DNA of 64,000 nt from Solanum dulcamara (GCF_947179165.1 NC_077246.1:66380921-66444920); one strand, 5' to 3'; counted from the first letter of the stretch, positions 34,386-48,089 are shown. A program made the numbers and translations. Notes: generated from the letters alone by a model not told the origin.

Positions 34386-36710
34386 TGTCACGACCCAAGC
34401 CTAGGGCCTAGACGTGACATGGCGAATGAGGAACCCGAAAGTACCTCAAACAAGCCTCTTAGCATTCTTTTAGCCTTTCATAGGTAATGATGATAAATAA
34501 ACAAGCGGAAATCATAATAAATCTTCAACTTAGATATGTCCAACAATACCTCTAACTATTAGATTTAACGGGGCTAAGACAAGTCCCTAGCTCACCCTCA
34601 ATCATAATAGAAGAAATGCCATAGTAAAATATCTTAACATATCATAAACTAGAAAGACAAAGGAGTATTGTTCCCGGAACATGGGAACTCACCAAAAGTA
34701 GTCTTCAATGGAATATCAACTAGCCACGTGGAGGAGAACGAGGAGGAGCACTGATCCCTACATGGTGATATCATGTAGGCAAAAGAGTATGCGTTAGTAC
34801 TTTGAATGTACTAAGTATGTAAGGATGCATGAACATTGAGAAAACATTAAAAACATTTATGTAATATGGAACATAATTTAATGTATGCATAATAAATCAT
34901 ATAGATATCCTTTAAACATTCATTTTGTGGGAAATTAACCATAACTGACATTTAAGACCATGCGAGCTATTACATGGAATCCAACATAACCCCCTACGTT
35001 GGCCGGGGAGACTACTTGCCAGGTAGAACTCCGTCAACTTCATTCATTTCTTTAACTTTAACTTTAAGGGCTATTTATGGATCCATTAGCCTAAGCCTAC
35101 AAGGGCTCCTATGTTGGCACATAGTTAATGAGACAAGGGGTTGCTACTAGGATTCTCTTACCGAATCCCACCTCAATGCCTCATTCGGTGCTAAGTCAAT
35201 CCCACGGAATAGTTTAATACTTCAAAATATTCATAGCATATAACTTGAGAATTCAAACATCATATTCGGTAGAATAGCTCATTAAAACATTTGATAATTC
35301 AAATATGCAAGAATTGTCCTTATTGCATAAAGAATTCATCATTCATATCATTTCATCATTCTTTCATTTCATAAGACTCCCTTTTTGATCATAGATATTT
35401 CTTTCATAAACATTTATTTGGAGTCAAAGCTTTCAAGTCAAACTTTATTAAAAATATAGTAAAAGTAGGTGGGTTCAAATTACTTCAATCTTGCAAATAT
35501 GTATGTAAATAAATATACATAAATACTTTGAAATCCATTAATTAAAAATCATGTTTTAAACAACCCACCATGAATTTCAAGAACCTTTAAATAGATAAAT
35601 AGAGGAATTACTTCTAAACCATCAATTCATACATATAAAATTTTGTTGTATCAAAATAGACTAATAATTATTAGTTTAACCATAATTCATACTATTAAGT
35701 AAAAATAAGAATTACCATAAGAAAATATTACTTGAAATCAAGAGACTTAATTGAAAGAGTTTTTGGACTACATGGGTGGAAGAACCCATGGATAAATACC
35801 ACATAACTTAGAATAAAGCTTAAAGAAAATAAATAAAATTTATTATATAATCAAAATAATTTAGACATGAGAGTGGAAGGAATACTCTCATTGAAGCCTT
35901 ACATACCTGGAAACCGAAGCTTTAGTTGGAACCGGAAGACTTAATGACCACTCTTGAGTCCTAGCTTCTCTCCTTGCCGAAACGTTTTGTGTACTACCCG
36001 GAATATATGAATTACCGGAATAGTATTTCTTCACTACTAAGAACTAAAACTATATTTGAGAATGTGTAAAGAAGTGTATAGAGAGAAGATTTGCTTGAGA
36101 AAGCTTGATGAATAAAATGAGGAAATAAGGTGGGTATTTATAGGTGGGAAAGATGACCTAACAATAAATAAAATAATTATAAATAAAAATCTGAAAATTT
36201 AGTGGAATATATTGATGTCATGGATGATGTTAAATGGAGGACAATTTATGTCATGAGTGATGTCAAATGTATCTAGATCTTTCTATGGTAGGTGAAATGA
36301 GTTATCTTTGACAGAATACTCTTTTTGGGAGCTGCGTTTGAATAAGATAAATTCCTTATTAGGATTTGGTGTCTTCATAAGAATTGTAGATATGGAAGTC
36401 TAGTTTCATATCGTTCAAGAATCAACCAATTTGGATAAACCTACAGTGAGATATGATGTTTCTTCTATAAACACTCATTTCCGTAACAGCATCCTACCTT
36501 ACAAAGATTAATTTATTTGACCTAATTAACCTCCGAATCTTAAAATATGGTATTCATAAAAGTTGTAGGTAATGATCTTGTGGTTACTCAGAAATTTGAA
36601 TCACTCAATTTGGATATCTTTTATGAAAAGTTATGACCAAAATACAGAGGCTGTATCATGTTTAGGCAAAAATTGAAACATCGTATACAACGTTTTTAGG
36701 GGATATTACA
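34386..36710 (-). repeat. 3' LTR of the chromovirus
   Basis: In plus orientation it begins TGTCACGACCC and ends GGATATTACA. A TATA-like CTATAAATA (minus) is at 36135-36143. A purine-rich GGGGGAGATAA (minus, 36711-36725 region) directly adjoins as the polypurine tract. Confidence 0.95.
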
Positions 36711-36725
36711 TTATCTCCCCCTTGG
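36711..36725 (-). promoter_or_regulatory. Polypurine tract of the chromovirus
   Basis: On minus this reads CCCAAGGGGGAGATAA next to the 3' LTR, where plus-strand synthesis is primed. Confidence 0.8.
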
Positions 36726-36913
36726 GAACATTCGTCCTCGAATGAGAAAAGACTTAGCTTGAGTAGTGTAGAGTGTTAACAAACAACCTATTCTTAATGC
36801 AATAGTGTAATTTAAAATATCGTTTAAAATATATTTCATAATTTTGCAAGCATATGACAAGAAAAGTTGAGATGTAAGGATTTCAAGTAATTGAGCAAGG
36901 ACAACTTAATACC

Positions 36914-39900
36914 TTAGGTTTGGGTAGAGGGGAAAAAATGAGGGTATCTCTTAATCATATCTGCTTCCGCTTCCCATGTTGCACTTTCTATTTGTTGATT
37001 CCTCCAAAGGACTTTAACAGATGCAATTTCTTTGTTTCTCAATCTCTTAACTTGCCGGTCCAAAATTTCTACAGGAACTTCTTCATAGGTCAAGTTTTCT
37101 TCAATATTCACTACTCCCATAGGTAGAATGGAACTAGGATCACCCACATGTTTTTTCAACATAGACACGTGAAACACCGGATGAACCATGGCCATTTCCA
37201 ATGGTAATTCCAACTCATATGCAACCTTACCAACACGTCTCACGATTCTATAAGGCCCTACATATCTAGGGCTCAATTTCCCTTTCTTACCAAATCGAAC
37301 CACACCTTTCATGGGTGAAACCTTCAGATACACCCAATCATCCACATTAAACTCAAGATCCCTTCTTCTAGTGTCAGAATAGGACTTTTGACGACTTTGA
37401 GCCATCTTCAACCTTTCTCTAATGATCTTCACCTTCTCTAAAGCATCAAGTACCAAATCGGGGCCCAACAAGGTCATCTCACCTACTTCGAACCAACCAA
37501 CCGGTGATCTACATCGTCTCCCATACAAAGCTTCAAACGGCGCCATCTCAATACTTGAGTGGTAACTATTATTATAGGCAAACTCGATGAGAGGTAGATG
37601 ATTATCCCAATTCCCTTTAGACTCCAACACACAAGCCCTTAACATATCCTCTAGTGTTTGAATCGTACTTTCGGCTTGCCCATCCGTTTGAGGATGGAAT
37701 GCTGTGCTCAACTTTACCTTAGTACCGAGGCCTTTTTGAAATGATCTCCAGAAATGATAAGTGAATTGGGTACCACGATCCGAAATAATGGATAATGGCA
37801 CACCATGCAACCTCACCAACTCCCGAATATACAACTTGGCATAGTCTTCGGCACTATAGGAAGTTTTAACTGGTAGGAAGTGAGCTGACTTAGTCATTCT
37901 ATCAACAATTACCCAAATCAAGTCATGACATTTCCGGGTATGAGGCAAACCCACTACAAAATCCATATTCACATCTTCCCACTTCCAAGTTGGAATTTCA
38001 ATGTCTTGGGCTAGGCCACCCGGCCTTTGATGTTCGGCCTTCATTTGTTGGCAATTCGTACATTCGGACACAAACCTTGCTATGTCCTTCTTCATGCCAC
38101 CCCACCAATACAACTCCTTTAAGTCTCGGTACATTTTCGTTGAACCGGGATGAATGGAGTATGTAGAATTATGAGCCTCCATCATGATCAAACTCCTTAA
38201 GCCATCAACATTTGGAACACATATCCGACCTTGATAGTATAGTACCCCATCTCCCTCTTGGGAAAAGACCTCTATCTTCTTTTCCTTTACCAACTTCTTT
38301 AACTCGATAAACTTTGGGTCAAGATCTTGCTTGAATTTAACATCCACCACCAAAGAGGATTCAGACCTATTTTGAACAACCATACCCCCATCATTAGTAC
38401 CACACAAATTCACCCCTAATCTAGCTAATCGGTGAACATCTTTCACCAACTCCCTCTTACTTTCATCCACATGGGCCATACTCCCCATAGACACTCTACT
38501 AAGTGCATCAGCAACCACATTAGCTTTACCCGGATGATAGTGCACACTCATGTCATAGTCCTTAAGGAGTTCTAGCCACCTCCTTTGCCTTAGGTTAAGG
38601 TCCTTTTGGGTGAACACATACTGAAGACTCTTATGATCAGTATACACATCCACATGCACCCCATAGAGGTAATACCTCCAAATCTTCAGAGCAAAAACAA
38701 CGGCCGCCAATTCAAGGTCATGGGTAGGGTAGTTGCGCTCATGCACCTTTAATTGCCTAGAAGAATAGGCTATGACCTTGCCGTTTTGCATTAAGACACA
38801 ACCTAAACCAATCTTTGAAGCATCACAATAAACTACAAACCCCTCTAATCCTTCTGGAAGAGTTAAAATAGGAGCAGAGGTAAGTCGATCTTTTAAGGTC
38901 TGGAAACTCTTCTCACACTCATCTGTCCATATGAATTTGGATTTCTTTTGGGTCAATTTTGTCATAGGAGATGAGATGGAAGAAAAGCCTTTGACGAATC
39001 TTCTATAGTACCCGGCTAGACCTAAGAAGCTCCTAATGTCTGAAGGAGATAATGGTCTAGGCCAATTTTTGACTGCCTCTATTTTCTTAGGATCAACCTT
39101 GATTCCATCACCGGACACTATGTGACCAAGAAATGCTACCTCTTTTAACCAAAATTCACACTTACTAAATTTTGCAAATAATTGTCTATCCCTCAATGTT
39201 TGAAGCACAACTCTCAAGTGATTTTTATGTTCTTCCTCACCCCGAGAGTAAATTAAAATATCATTAATGAAGACTACTACAAAGGTATCAAGGTAAGGTT
39301 TGAACACCCTATTCATCAAGTCCATAAACACCGCCGGTGCATTTGTCAACCCAAAACTCATCACCACAAACTCATAGTGACCATACCTTGTTCGGAAGGC
39401 TGTTTTGGGAATGTCACACTCCCTTACCCGTAGTTGGTGATAGCCGGACCGAAGGTCGATCTTAGAGAAGTGACTTGCCCCTTGCAATTGATCAAACAAG
39501 TCATCTATTCTAGGGAGTGGGTACTTGTTCTTAATGGTCATCTTATTTAATTGCCGGTAGTCTATGCACATTCGAAGTGACCCATCCTTCTTTCTTACAA
39601 ATAGAACGGGAGCACCCCATGGAGAAATACTTGGTCTTATGAACCCCTTCTCCAACAAGTCATTTAATTGTTACTTTAACTCTTTTAATTCTGCTGGGGC
39701 CATACGGTAAGGAGGAATAGAGATAGGTTGGGTATCGGGGAGGAGATCGATACCAAAATCAACTTCCCTTTCGGGAGGGACACCGGGAAGGTCATCGGGA
39801 AAGACATCGGGGAATTCATTGACTATAGGAACTGACTCAAGAGAAGGACTTTTGGAGTTGACATCCCTAACCCTCACAATGTGGTAAATACATCCCTTAG

Positions 39901-41476
39901 AAATCATTTTGCGAGCCTTAAGATAAGAAATAAACTGACCCTTCACCACCGAATCATGACCCTGCCATTCAATAACAGGCTCATTTGGAAATTGGAATTT
40001 GACTCGACGATTCCTACAATCTATGGAAGCATAAGATGCATGTAACCAATCCATCCCAAGAATGACATCGAAATCTATCATGTCAAGCTCAATGAGATCA
40101 CAAGGAATAACTTTATGCAAGATAGACACAAGGCAACCCCTATAGACCTTTCTAGCAATAACTGACTCACCAACGGGGGTAGACACCAAATAGGGCTCTA
40201 ATAACATTTCAGGTAAAACATCAAATCTATTAGCAAGGAATGGAGTAACAAAAGATAAATTTGCACCCGGATCTAATAGTGCATACACATCAAAAGAAAA
40301 GACCTTTAACATACCGGTAATGACATTGGGTGCATCCTCAACCTCTTGTCTCCCATGCAAGGCGTAAAAGCGGTTGGTGCGTTGGACACCTTCTTGGACT
40401 TGTTGACCATGAGCAATTTGGCCTTGAGTCCTACCACCACCATCTCTACAATCCTTAGCATGGTGGCCCAGCTTGCCACACTTAAATCATGCATTGGAAC
40501 CAGCTAAGCATTCCCCTTTGTGAGTCCTTCCACACTTCTTGCAAGTAGGGAAAGTTTGAGTAACAACATTCTCTCTTGGAATCATTGGTTTACCACTCTT
40601 GTCCTTGTTGAACCTTGGAGGAGGAGTATTGGTGGAACCTTGCCCCATAAATCGTTGCCCACCTTGGCCTTTGCCATTGTTACCATAATCGGACCTTTGA
40701 GGGTTAAACCCTCCACCATCCACTCTAGCCTTTTTGAACCCCCTTGATCTCTCTCTAAGCTTCTCTTCTTCAATTTGTTCTGCGTAAGTCATTAACCGAG
40801 AGATATCCATCTCCTTGATCAACATGGCCGTTTTGCACTTCTTGGACACCAAGCTTGAGACACCGGAAATAAACTTGCTCATCCTCGCTCTTGGGTCGGA
40901 GACCATAAAAGGAGCATACTTTGACAACTTAGTGAATTTGAGAGCATACTCCCTCACGCTCATACTCCCTTGACGGAGGTTGATGAACTCTTGGATTTTG
41001 GCCTCCCTTAGCTCTAATGGGAAGAAGCGGTCTAGGAAGGCACCTTTAAACTTTTCCCATCCTATCGATCCTATTTCTTCATCCCTCTCAACAACCCATT
41101 GTTCGTACCACACTCGAGCTACACCTTTGAGTTGATAGGCCACTAGCTCGGCCTTCTCATTTGGTGGCACACCCATGATAGCCACAATCCGGTACACCTC
41201 ATTAATAAACTCCATAGGGTCCTCATCTAGTTTAGAACCATCGAACTCGGGTGGATTCATCCTTTGGAAATCCCGAATTCTAGAGGCTGGATTTTGCATT
41301 TGGGGAGGAGGAACACCTAGATTCCCTTGGTTAGCTACGACTTGAGCTAACAAAGTAATAGCACTGCGAAACTCGGCATGGGTTACCCCGTACTCATGAT
41401 GTTGGGCATTAGGAATCAGAGGAGTTTGGTCCTCATCGTCAACCCTTGCTCTTCGAGGTGGTCTTCCACGAGTCAT
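36914..41476 (-). pseudogene. Chromovirus gag-pol, one frame with two nonsense codons
   Basis: A single frame of 1521 codons from 41476 to 36914. Gag starts MTRGRPPRRARVDDEDQTPL. TGA at 40487-40489 sits where the first Cys of the zinc knuckle ([14 protein letters not shown]) is expected. Protease has [13 protein letters not shown], with D-P-G in place of D-S/T-G. TAA at 39671-39673 follows ELK, before RT. RT has the fingers [19 protein letters not shown], but the catalytic motif reads FIND instead of FIDD (Asn codon 39263-39265). RNase H follows ([10 protein letters not shown].. TDHKSLQY). Integrase has the zinc region H-H-C-C (TNCQQMK) and acidic residues in [14 protein letters not shown] and AEST. 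A C-terminal chromodomain-like segment ([17 protein letters not shown]) could target heterochromatin. As it stands it is not expected to reverse transcribe. Confidence 0.95.
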
Positions 41477-41690
41477 TATCTAGAGAACACAAAATGGGTC
41501 GTTAGTTAAAGGAAAGCTTAGGACACTCTAAGGCACGACATGAATTTGAAAGAAGTGAAAATTTTCCTAAATGCCTCATAGTCTCTTATTCATAATTGTG
41601 GCGCGCTTCACAACCATGACCAATACCCTATTCGACGCGGTATGTTGGACTCCAAGGATCATTCAAAACCTCGAGCTCTGATACCAAGTT
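41477..41690 (-). other. 5' leader and PBS of the chromovirus
   Basis: Leader between the 5' LTR and gag. The PBS, read on minus, is TGGTATCAGAGC at 41675-41686, the standard plant initiator-methionine tRNA site, four bases from the LTR. Confidence 0.9.
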
Positions 41691-44015
41691 TGTCACGACC
41701 CAAGCCTAGGGCCTAGACGTGACATGGCGAATGAGGAACCCGAAAGTACCTCAAACAAGCCTCTTAGCATTCTTTTAGCCTTTCATAGGTAATGATGATA
41801 AATAAACAAGCGGAAATCATAATAAATCTTCAACTTAGATATGTCCAACAATACCTCTAACTATTAGATTTAACGGGGCTAAGACAAGTCCCTAGCTCAC
41901 CCTCAATCATAATAGAAGAAATGCCATAGTAAAATATCTTAACATATCATAAACTAGAAAGACAAAGGAGTATTGTTCCCGGAACATGGGAACTCACCAA
42001 AAGTAGTCTTCAATGGAATATCAACTAGCCACGTGGAGGAGAACGAGGAGGAGCACTGATTCCTACATGGTGATATCATGTAGGCAAAAGAGTATGCGTT
42101 AGTACTTTGAATGTACTAAGTATGTAAGGATGCATGAACATTGAGGAAACATTAAAAACATTTATGTAATATGGAACATAATTTAATGTATGCATAATAA
42201 ATCATATAGATATCCTTTAAAACATTCATTTTGTGGGAAATTAACCATAACTGACATTTAAGACCATGCGAGCTATTACATGGAATCCAACATAACCCCC
42301 TACGTTGGCCGGGGAGACTACTTGCCAGGTAGAACTCCGTCAACTTCATTCATTTCTTTAACTTTAACTTTAAGGGCTATTTATGGATCCATTAGCCTAA
42401 GCCTACAAGGGCTCCTATGTTGGCACATAGTTAATGAGACAAGGGGTTGCTACTAGGATTCTCTTACCGAATCCCACCTCAATGCCTCATTCGGTGCTAA
42501 GTCAATCCCACGGAATAGTTTAATACTTCAAAATATTCATAGCATATAACTTGAGAATTCAAACATCATATTCGGTAGAATAGCTCATTAAAACATTTGA
42601 TAATTCAAATATGCAAGAATTGTCCTTATTGCATAAAGAATTCATCATTCATATCATTTCATCATTCTTTCATTTCATAAGACTCCCTTTTTGATCATAG
42701 ATATTTCTTTCATAAACATTTATTTGGAGTCAAAGCTTTCAAGTCAAACTTTATTAAAAATATAGTAAAAGTAGGTGGGTTCAAATTACTTCAATCTTGC
42801 AAATATGTATGTAAATAAATATACATAAATACTTTGAAATCCATTAATTAAAAATCATGTTTTAAACAACCCACCATGAATTTCAAGAACCTTTAAATAG
42901 ATAAATAGAGGAATTACTTCTAAACCATCAATTCATACATATAAAATTTTGTCGCATCAAAATAGACTAATAATTATTAGTTTAACCATAATTCATACTA
43001 TTAAGTAAAAATAAGAATTACCATAAGAAAATATTACTTGAAATCAAGAGACTTAATTGAAAGAGTTTTTGGACTACATGGGTGGAAGAACCCATGGATA
43101 AATACCACATAACTTAGAGTAAAGTTTAAAGAAAATAAATAAAATTTATTATATAATCAAAATAATTTAGACATGAGAGTGGAAGGAATACTCTCATTGA
43201 AGCCTTACATACCTGGAAACCGAAGCTTTAGTTGGAACCGGAAGACTTAATGACCACTCTTGAGTCCTAGCTTCTCTCCTTGCCGAAATGTTTTGTGTAC
43301 TACCCGGAATATATGAATTACCGGAATAGTATTTCTTCACTACTAAGAACTAAAACTATATTTGAGAATGTGTAAAGAAGTGTATAGAGAGAAGATTTGC
43401 TTGAGAAAGCTTGATGAATAAAATGAGGAAATAAGGTGGGTATTTATAGGTGGGAAAGATGACCTAACAATAAATAAAATAATTATAAATAAAAATCTGA
43501 AAATTTAGTGGAATATATTGATGTCATGGATGATGTTAAATGGAGGACAATTTATGTCATGAGTGATGTCAAATGTATCTAGATCTTTCTATGGTAGGTG
43601 AAATGAGTTATCTTTGACAGAATACTCTTTTTGGGAGCTGCGTTTGAATAAGATAAATTCCTTATTAGGATTTGGTGTCTTCATAAGAATTGTAGATATG
43701 GAAGTCTAGTTTCATATCGTTCAAGAATCAACCAATTTGGATAAACCTACAGTGAGATATGATGTTTCTTCTATAAACACTCATTTCCGTAACAGCATCC
43801 TACCTTACAAAGATTAATTTATTTGACCTAATTAACCTCCGAATCGTAAAATATGGTCTTCATAAAAGTTGTAGGTAATGATCTTGTGGTTACTCAGAAA
43901 TTTGAATCACTCAATTTGGATATTGCTATGAAACGTTATGACCAAAATACAGAGGCTGTATCATATTTAGACAAAAATTGAAACATCGTATACAACGTTT
44001 TTAGGGGATATTACA
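41691..44015 (-). repeat. 5' LTR of the chromovirus
   Basis: TGTCACGACCC...GGATATTACA in plus orientation, then TCTAA. TATA-like CTATAAATA (minus) at 43441-43449. Small indels and substitutions relative to the 3' LTR cluster near its end (43840-43990), for example TATCTTTTATG versus TATTGCTATG. Confidence 0.95.
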
Positions 44016-44125
44016 TCTAAAGATCAACTTGCTGGTTTATTACAAAGGTCATGTCAAGAAGTAGACAGAATTATCTTTTATTCAAGCTCATTCTTTGTGA
44101 TACACAATATTAGTTTGAGGGTGGG
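44016..44125 (+). pseudogene. End of copia C RNase H after the gypsy insertion
   Basis: Reads on from LKYISS: KDQLAGLLQRSC..., a copia-typical C-terminus, and reaches the polypurine run GAGGGTGGG just before the 3' LTR. The overlap of TCTAA in both flanks confirms that this is the other half of the interrupted frame. Confidence 0.88.
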
Positions 44126-44311
44126 TGTTGACTATACCTTATTTACCAGCCCCAAATCAGGGATCTCCCATTATGTCTAACGGTCATTAGCTTGAAATCA
44201 ACAGATAATTAGGATTCTTATTCTTTGTATAAATCCCTTGTAAATCTTACAGTTTTTCAATAAAAAAGATAGATTATAATTTTTTTATATCGAATTGTTC
44301 TAGATTATTCA
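44126..44311 (+). repeat. 3' LTR of copia C
   Basis: Starts TGTTGACTAT right after the purine run; a likely end is TTCA at 44311. It contains AATAAA near 44260, a possible poly(A) signal. No partner LTR was found on the left, so the right limit is an estimate. Confidence 0.65.
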
Positions 44312-45060
44312 ACTATGACTACTCAAATCCTATATAAGGCATTAAGAAGACACCATGAAAGCTGACCATCACAAGAGAGATCATACATATATAGAGATCT
44401 ATATGAGAGAATCTTCAAGAAGAGTTAATTATTACAATGAAAGAACATTTTCCTATCAAGTTATGTCATTATTGTTATTGAGTTGTAATAGTCAACTTCT
44501 TATGATTTCAATATAAGATCTTGATTACATTCTTAGTTGATCGTAGTAAATAATGTTTTGTATAGTAAAGTGAATTCATTGAATGAGTATAGTCATTAAA
44601 GAGTTGGAGATTAATCAATAATTAGGGAAATAGTTGAGGGTAGAGGCAGAGATTCTACAAGACAGTTCCATAGGTCTACAAAAGAGTTGTAACCTTAAAT
44701 TACTCGTTTGATGGTGAAGTGTTAAAGGTGAATCCTATAAGAGATATATCATTTTTTTTCTTTATTGATCATATAAAAATTCTTGTATTGATTTACTTTT
44801 TTGTACTTTATGTTCTTGCATAGTTATTGGAATAACCTCTTTTTTAGGTAGTACATCATAACAAACTAACACTTTGTATCAGAGTAGATATTTTCATAAA
44901 TGCTAACACCTTCGAAAGAATAATGATTGTTGCATATGAGTGCAAGAAGGATGATCGATATGGACACTATATTTCAATAGTAAATATTATGAATGGTGAA
45001 AAATGTGACTACAAGATTTTATCATTGTAAAGGATCTACAACTATGAATCTTTATACAAG
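44312..45060 (+). mobile_element. Copia D fragment: LTR, PBS and start of gag
   Basis: TATA-like CTATATAAGG near 44330. An LTR-like stretch runs to about 44870, followed by TTGTATCAGAG (about 44875-44885), a mutated initiator-Met PBS. Then a broken gag start in which MSARRMIDMDTIFQ and FNSKYYEWW are readable (about 44935-45000), as in Sire/Tork-type copia gag. A truncated gypsy then follows at about 45065. Confidence 0.5.
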
Positions 45061-45064
45061 TGGT

Positions 45065-47574
45065 ATAAACAGTAGGTATTTGGGGTACCTCAGTAAACCT
45101 TGCAGGTCGGCCTCTAGTTCTCGGTGGAGGCATCTCTGACTATGGAACCTCAGTGCTGGTAGTGTTTCTCTGACTGGCTGTACATTTAGGAGGCATGGTC
45201 TGCAATGTATAAACACACGAATTAGAAAGGAAGTTTTATAGAGTTAAACTCTATCGCACGAACTCAGATTATGAAAGAAGTGAAACAATTCCTAATGTTC
45301 TATAGCCTCTTGATTATAAGTGTGGTGCATGACACACCCATAAGCAAGACTCTACTAGACACGGCTTCATAGACACCCTAGGACTCTTGAACTATGTGCT
45401 CTGATACCAAGTTTATCACGCCCCGAGAGGATACCATAGGCGTGGCAGGAAATCAAAAATTATCTCCAACCTTTGAGAGAACCACTTGGTCTCATCACTT
45501 ATTCATTTATCAGTGGAATACTTAAGTGAAAATAAGAATACGTATATGGGCTCGCCATTATCAACATCAAATAAAAGAAATAATCCTTAGAAGAAGTAGT
45601 TTCAAAGGAGAACTACTCCAATTATATCATCAAACTCTGTCTATGAAGCCTCTAACACTATCAGACGGTGTCAATGACATGTCCATGGCTACCTCAAAAG
45701 AAACATAATACTCAACAATAATAAAAAGATAAAGAGTTCCTCCGAATACAAGAAGGACTTACCAAATAGCTGGAAAGTAATGATCTTTAATGATGCGTCT
45801 GTTGAGGATCTCTAACACCTGTATCTGCATCATAAAACAATGCAGGTCAAATAACGTCAGTACATGGAATGTACGAGTATGTAAAATGGTATAAAAGTAA
45901 GGACAAATATCAAGAAACTCCTCTTAGGAAGACTCGGCTCAGAACTCAACATCATCTCAATATCAATATGTAATGCAAGTTTTAAAAAAATAATAATAAT
46001 AAGCAATACTTGGTCAGTTGAGAGTTTCTCTAACCAACAACTATCACTTATGAGCTAGTGAAGATACAATGAAGCGATGTCATTACCACATCCATCCAAT
46101 ACTTTGTCAGGGTAAATGACACCACCATCTTGGATTCAATAATTGAACTCCTCTTTTTGGGACTTAAGAGGTATAACCTCCATCCTATGCTGGCTACGTA
46201 GTTCTGGGGTTTGAGTCAATTAAACTCTTACCCAACTCAGTGCTCAATATTACTCCCAAAATATGTGCTCATATTAACATCATCATCTAGTCTTATTGGG
46301 AAAACATCAAAATCATCTTATTACCTATTCATCAATCATTACACTTCAAAACATTATTTACATCTCATCAAAACATTTTGTTCAAAACATCATTTACTCA
46401 AATTCATTTAAACTCAATTCTTTTTCTTTTTCAAAATTCAATAAAATAAAAATATAGTATTAATTCAAATCACTCTTTTTGTTAATAAATATTAAAAGTC
46501 ATCATCTTTACTCAAAATACATGTAAAAATATTCGTGAACATCAAATCAATTAGGGTTTATGGGAAAGTAGCCATGAACAATAGTTCCAATAATATGAGA
46601 GATAAAAATAATAATAATCTCAATGCATAAATATATATAACTCAATAGAAGAAGAATTAACTCATTTAGAATTCAAGATTTGATAAAACTCAACTATAAC
46701 TCAATTACGATGAATTTAATTATTGGGCGCATGGACGGACTCAATCCAATGCTATGAATAGCCTTACATACCTGGAATTCAAAGTTTTACTCCAAATTGA
46801 AGAACTCAATAACCACTCTTGAACCCCTAGCCTTTTCTCTCCGTCGGAGTATTTTGTGTACTAATCGGAGTATAAGAATCACCGAAATAGCATTTCTACA
46901 CTACTAAAAACTAAAACGATATTTGAGAATGAGTAAAGAAGTATATATAGAGAAGAGTTGCTAGAGAAAGCTTGATGAATAAAATGAGGAAATAAGATGG
47001 TATTTATAGGTGTGAAGGAGGGAACTAACAATAAATAAAAATAATTACAAAGGATGATCTTGAAAATTCAATGGAGGATTATGATCTCATTGATGATGTC
47101 AAATGGAGGACTATTGATGGTATGGGTGATGTCAAATGGATTTAGATCTTTCCATGGTTAGTGAGATGAACCTTCTTTTAACGGAATACCCCTTTTTGGA
47201 GCTGCGTTTGAACAAGACAACTTCCTAATTAAGATTTGGTGTTTCATATAAATTGTAGATCTAGAAGTATACTTTCATATCATTCAAGAATCAACCAATT
47301 TGGAGCATCCTACCATGAGATATGATTTTTTCTTCTACAAATACTCCATTTTGTTCCAACACCATGTCTTGCAAAAATTAATTTATTTGACCTACATATC
47401 CTCTTAATCATAAGATATGGTCTATGAAAGTTGTAGATAATGCCGTTGGAGTTATTCAAAAATTGAATCACCTAATTTAGACTATTCTATGAAAAGTTAT
47501 GCCCAAAATACATAAGCAATATCATTTTCGTCGAGAATTAAAACACCACATATAATGTTTTAGGGGGTGTTGCA
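45065..47574 (-). mobile_element. Second gypsy, truncated: gag start, leader and 5' LTR
   Basis: Minus strand: 5' LTR 45414-47574, a PBS reading TTGGTATCAGAGC (about 45398-45410), a leader, and a gag start near 45195 with MPPKCTAS..., then PPPRTRGRPARFTEVPQIP before it is cut at about 45065. Leader and LTR resemble those of the complete chromovirus but are clearly divergent. Its 3' part and other LTR are missing. Confidence 0.8.
45414..47574 (-). repeat. LTR of the second gypsy
   Basis: In plus orientation TATCACGCCCC (TG mutated to TA) to GGGTGTTGCA. It shares blocks with 34386-36710, including the 'ttttgtgtacta..' to 'gcttgatgaataaaatgaggaaataa' stretch (46850-47000) with its TATA region 'gtatttatagg'. 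Confidence 0.8.
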
Positions 47575-48089
47575 CACAATTACTCAGAATCAAGACTTAG
47601 TAAATAAGATATGACCTTACTCACCTAAAGTTCCACATAATAATCAAGAGAGATGACAACCAAGACCAGATAAAAACAATCCAAGAGGAATGGTACAAAT
47701 GTGAAGATTTAGATTACTTTATTAAAAATTGTCCAAAGAAGAAAAATGACCGAAGAAAGAGAGATCCTTCTAAAAAAGAAGGGAATAAACCCTTAAAAAG
47801 GATGACTGCTGACAAACATATCAAAATGTGTGAAAGACATTAGTTTAGAGAAATTCCTCAAGAGTTAATAATGAGAATGATGAAATAGAGGGGAAAAAAG
47901 TAATCCCTGATAGAAACAGAGGAATGCAACTCAAAAGATATCCTTAATTCAGAACAAGAGTCTAAAGATGATAACTGTGAGTTTCATATCTGAGAAAAAC
48001 AAAAGGCCTGTGAAAATATTCATACACTACCAGTGAAGATGAAGGATTCATATATTTCCCTTGAATTAGATCTCAAAAGAAGTCAAAGT
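47575..48089 (+). pseudogene. Copia D gag continuation with one knuckle
   Basis: A frame reads EEWYKCEDLDYFIKNCPKKK followed by a Lys/Arg-rich segment (about 47690-47840), resembling a degenerate CCHC knuckle and basic tail. It probably belongs to the copia D gag split by the gypsy fragment. A pararetrovirus-type coat protein is an alternative, but the gag start at 44935-45000 favours copia. Everything after 47850 is stop-filled. Confidence 0.4.

Larger units (their letters stand above)
34386..44015 (-). mobile_element. Ty3/gypsy chromovirus, structurally complete, coding-defective
   Basis: Two 2325-bp LTRs, PBS, one gag-pol frame, polypurine tract, and target duplication TCTAA at 34381-34385 and 44016-44020. 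Total 9630 bp. Domain order Gag-PR-RT-RNase H-integrase-chromodomain marks it as a chromovirus, probably Tekay/Del type. The LTRs show roughly 15-20 differences by eye, indicating a fairly recent insertion into copia C. Confidence 0.97.
30124..44311 (+). mobile_element. Ty1/copia retrotransposon C, decayed, split by a gypsy element
   Basis: Gag start at 30124, then protease, integrase, RT and RNase H remnants to 34385. The RNase H end resumes at 44016 and a 3' LTR follows at 44126-44311. The gypsy element at 34386-44015 lies between, with TCTAA repeated on both sides. The 5' LTR is missing or unrecognisable, so the left limit given is the gag start. Its gag type and short LTR differ from copia A and B. 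Confidence 0.85.

Noticed and set aside
36920..37126. Plus-strand frames overlapping the chromovirus (also 40520-40747)
   Set aside because: Shadows of the minus-strand gag-pol frame.
47690..47850. Pararetrovirus coat-protein-like zinc finger
   Set aside because: A copia-type LTR, PBS and gag start lie just upstream (44312-45060), so a copia gag remnant is the simpler reading; no movement protein or viral RT was seen.
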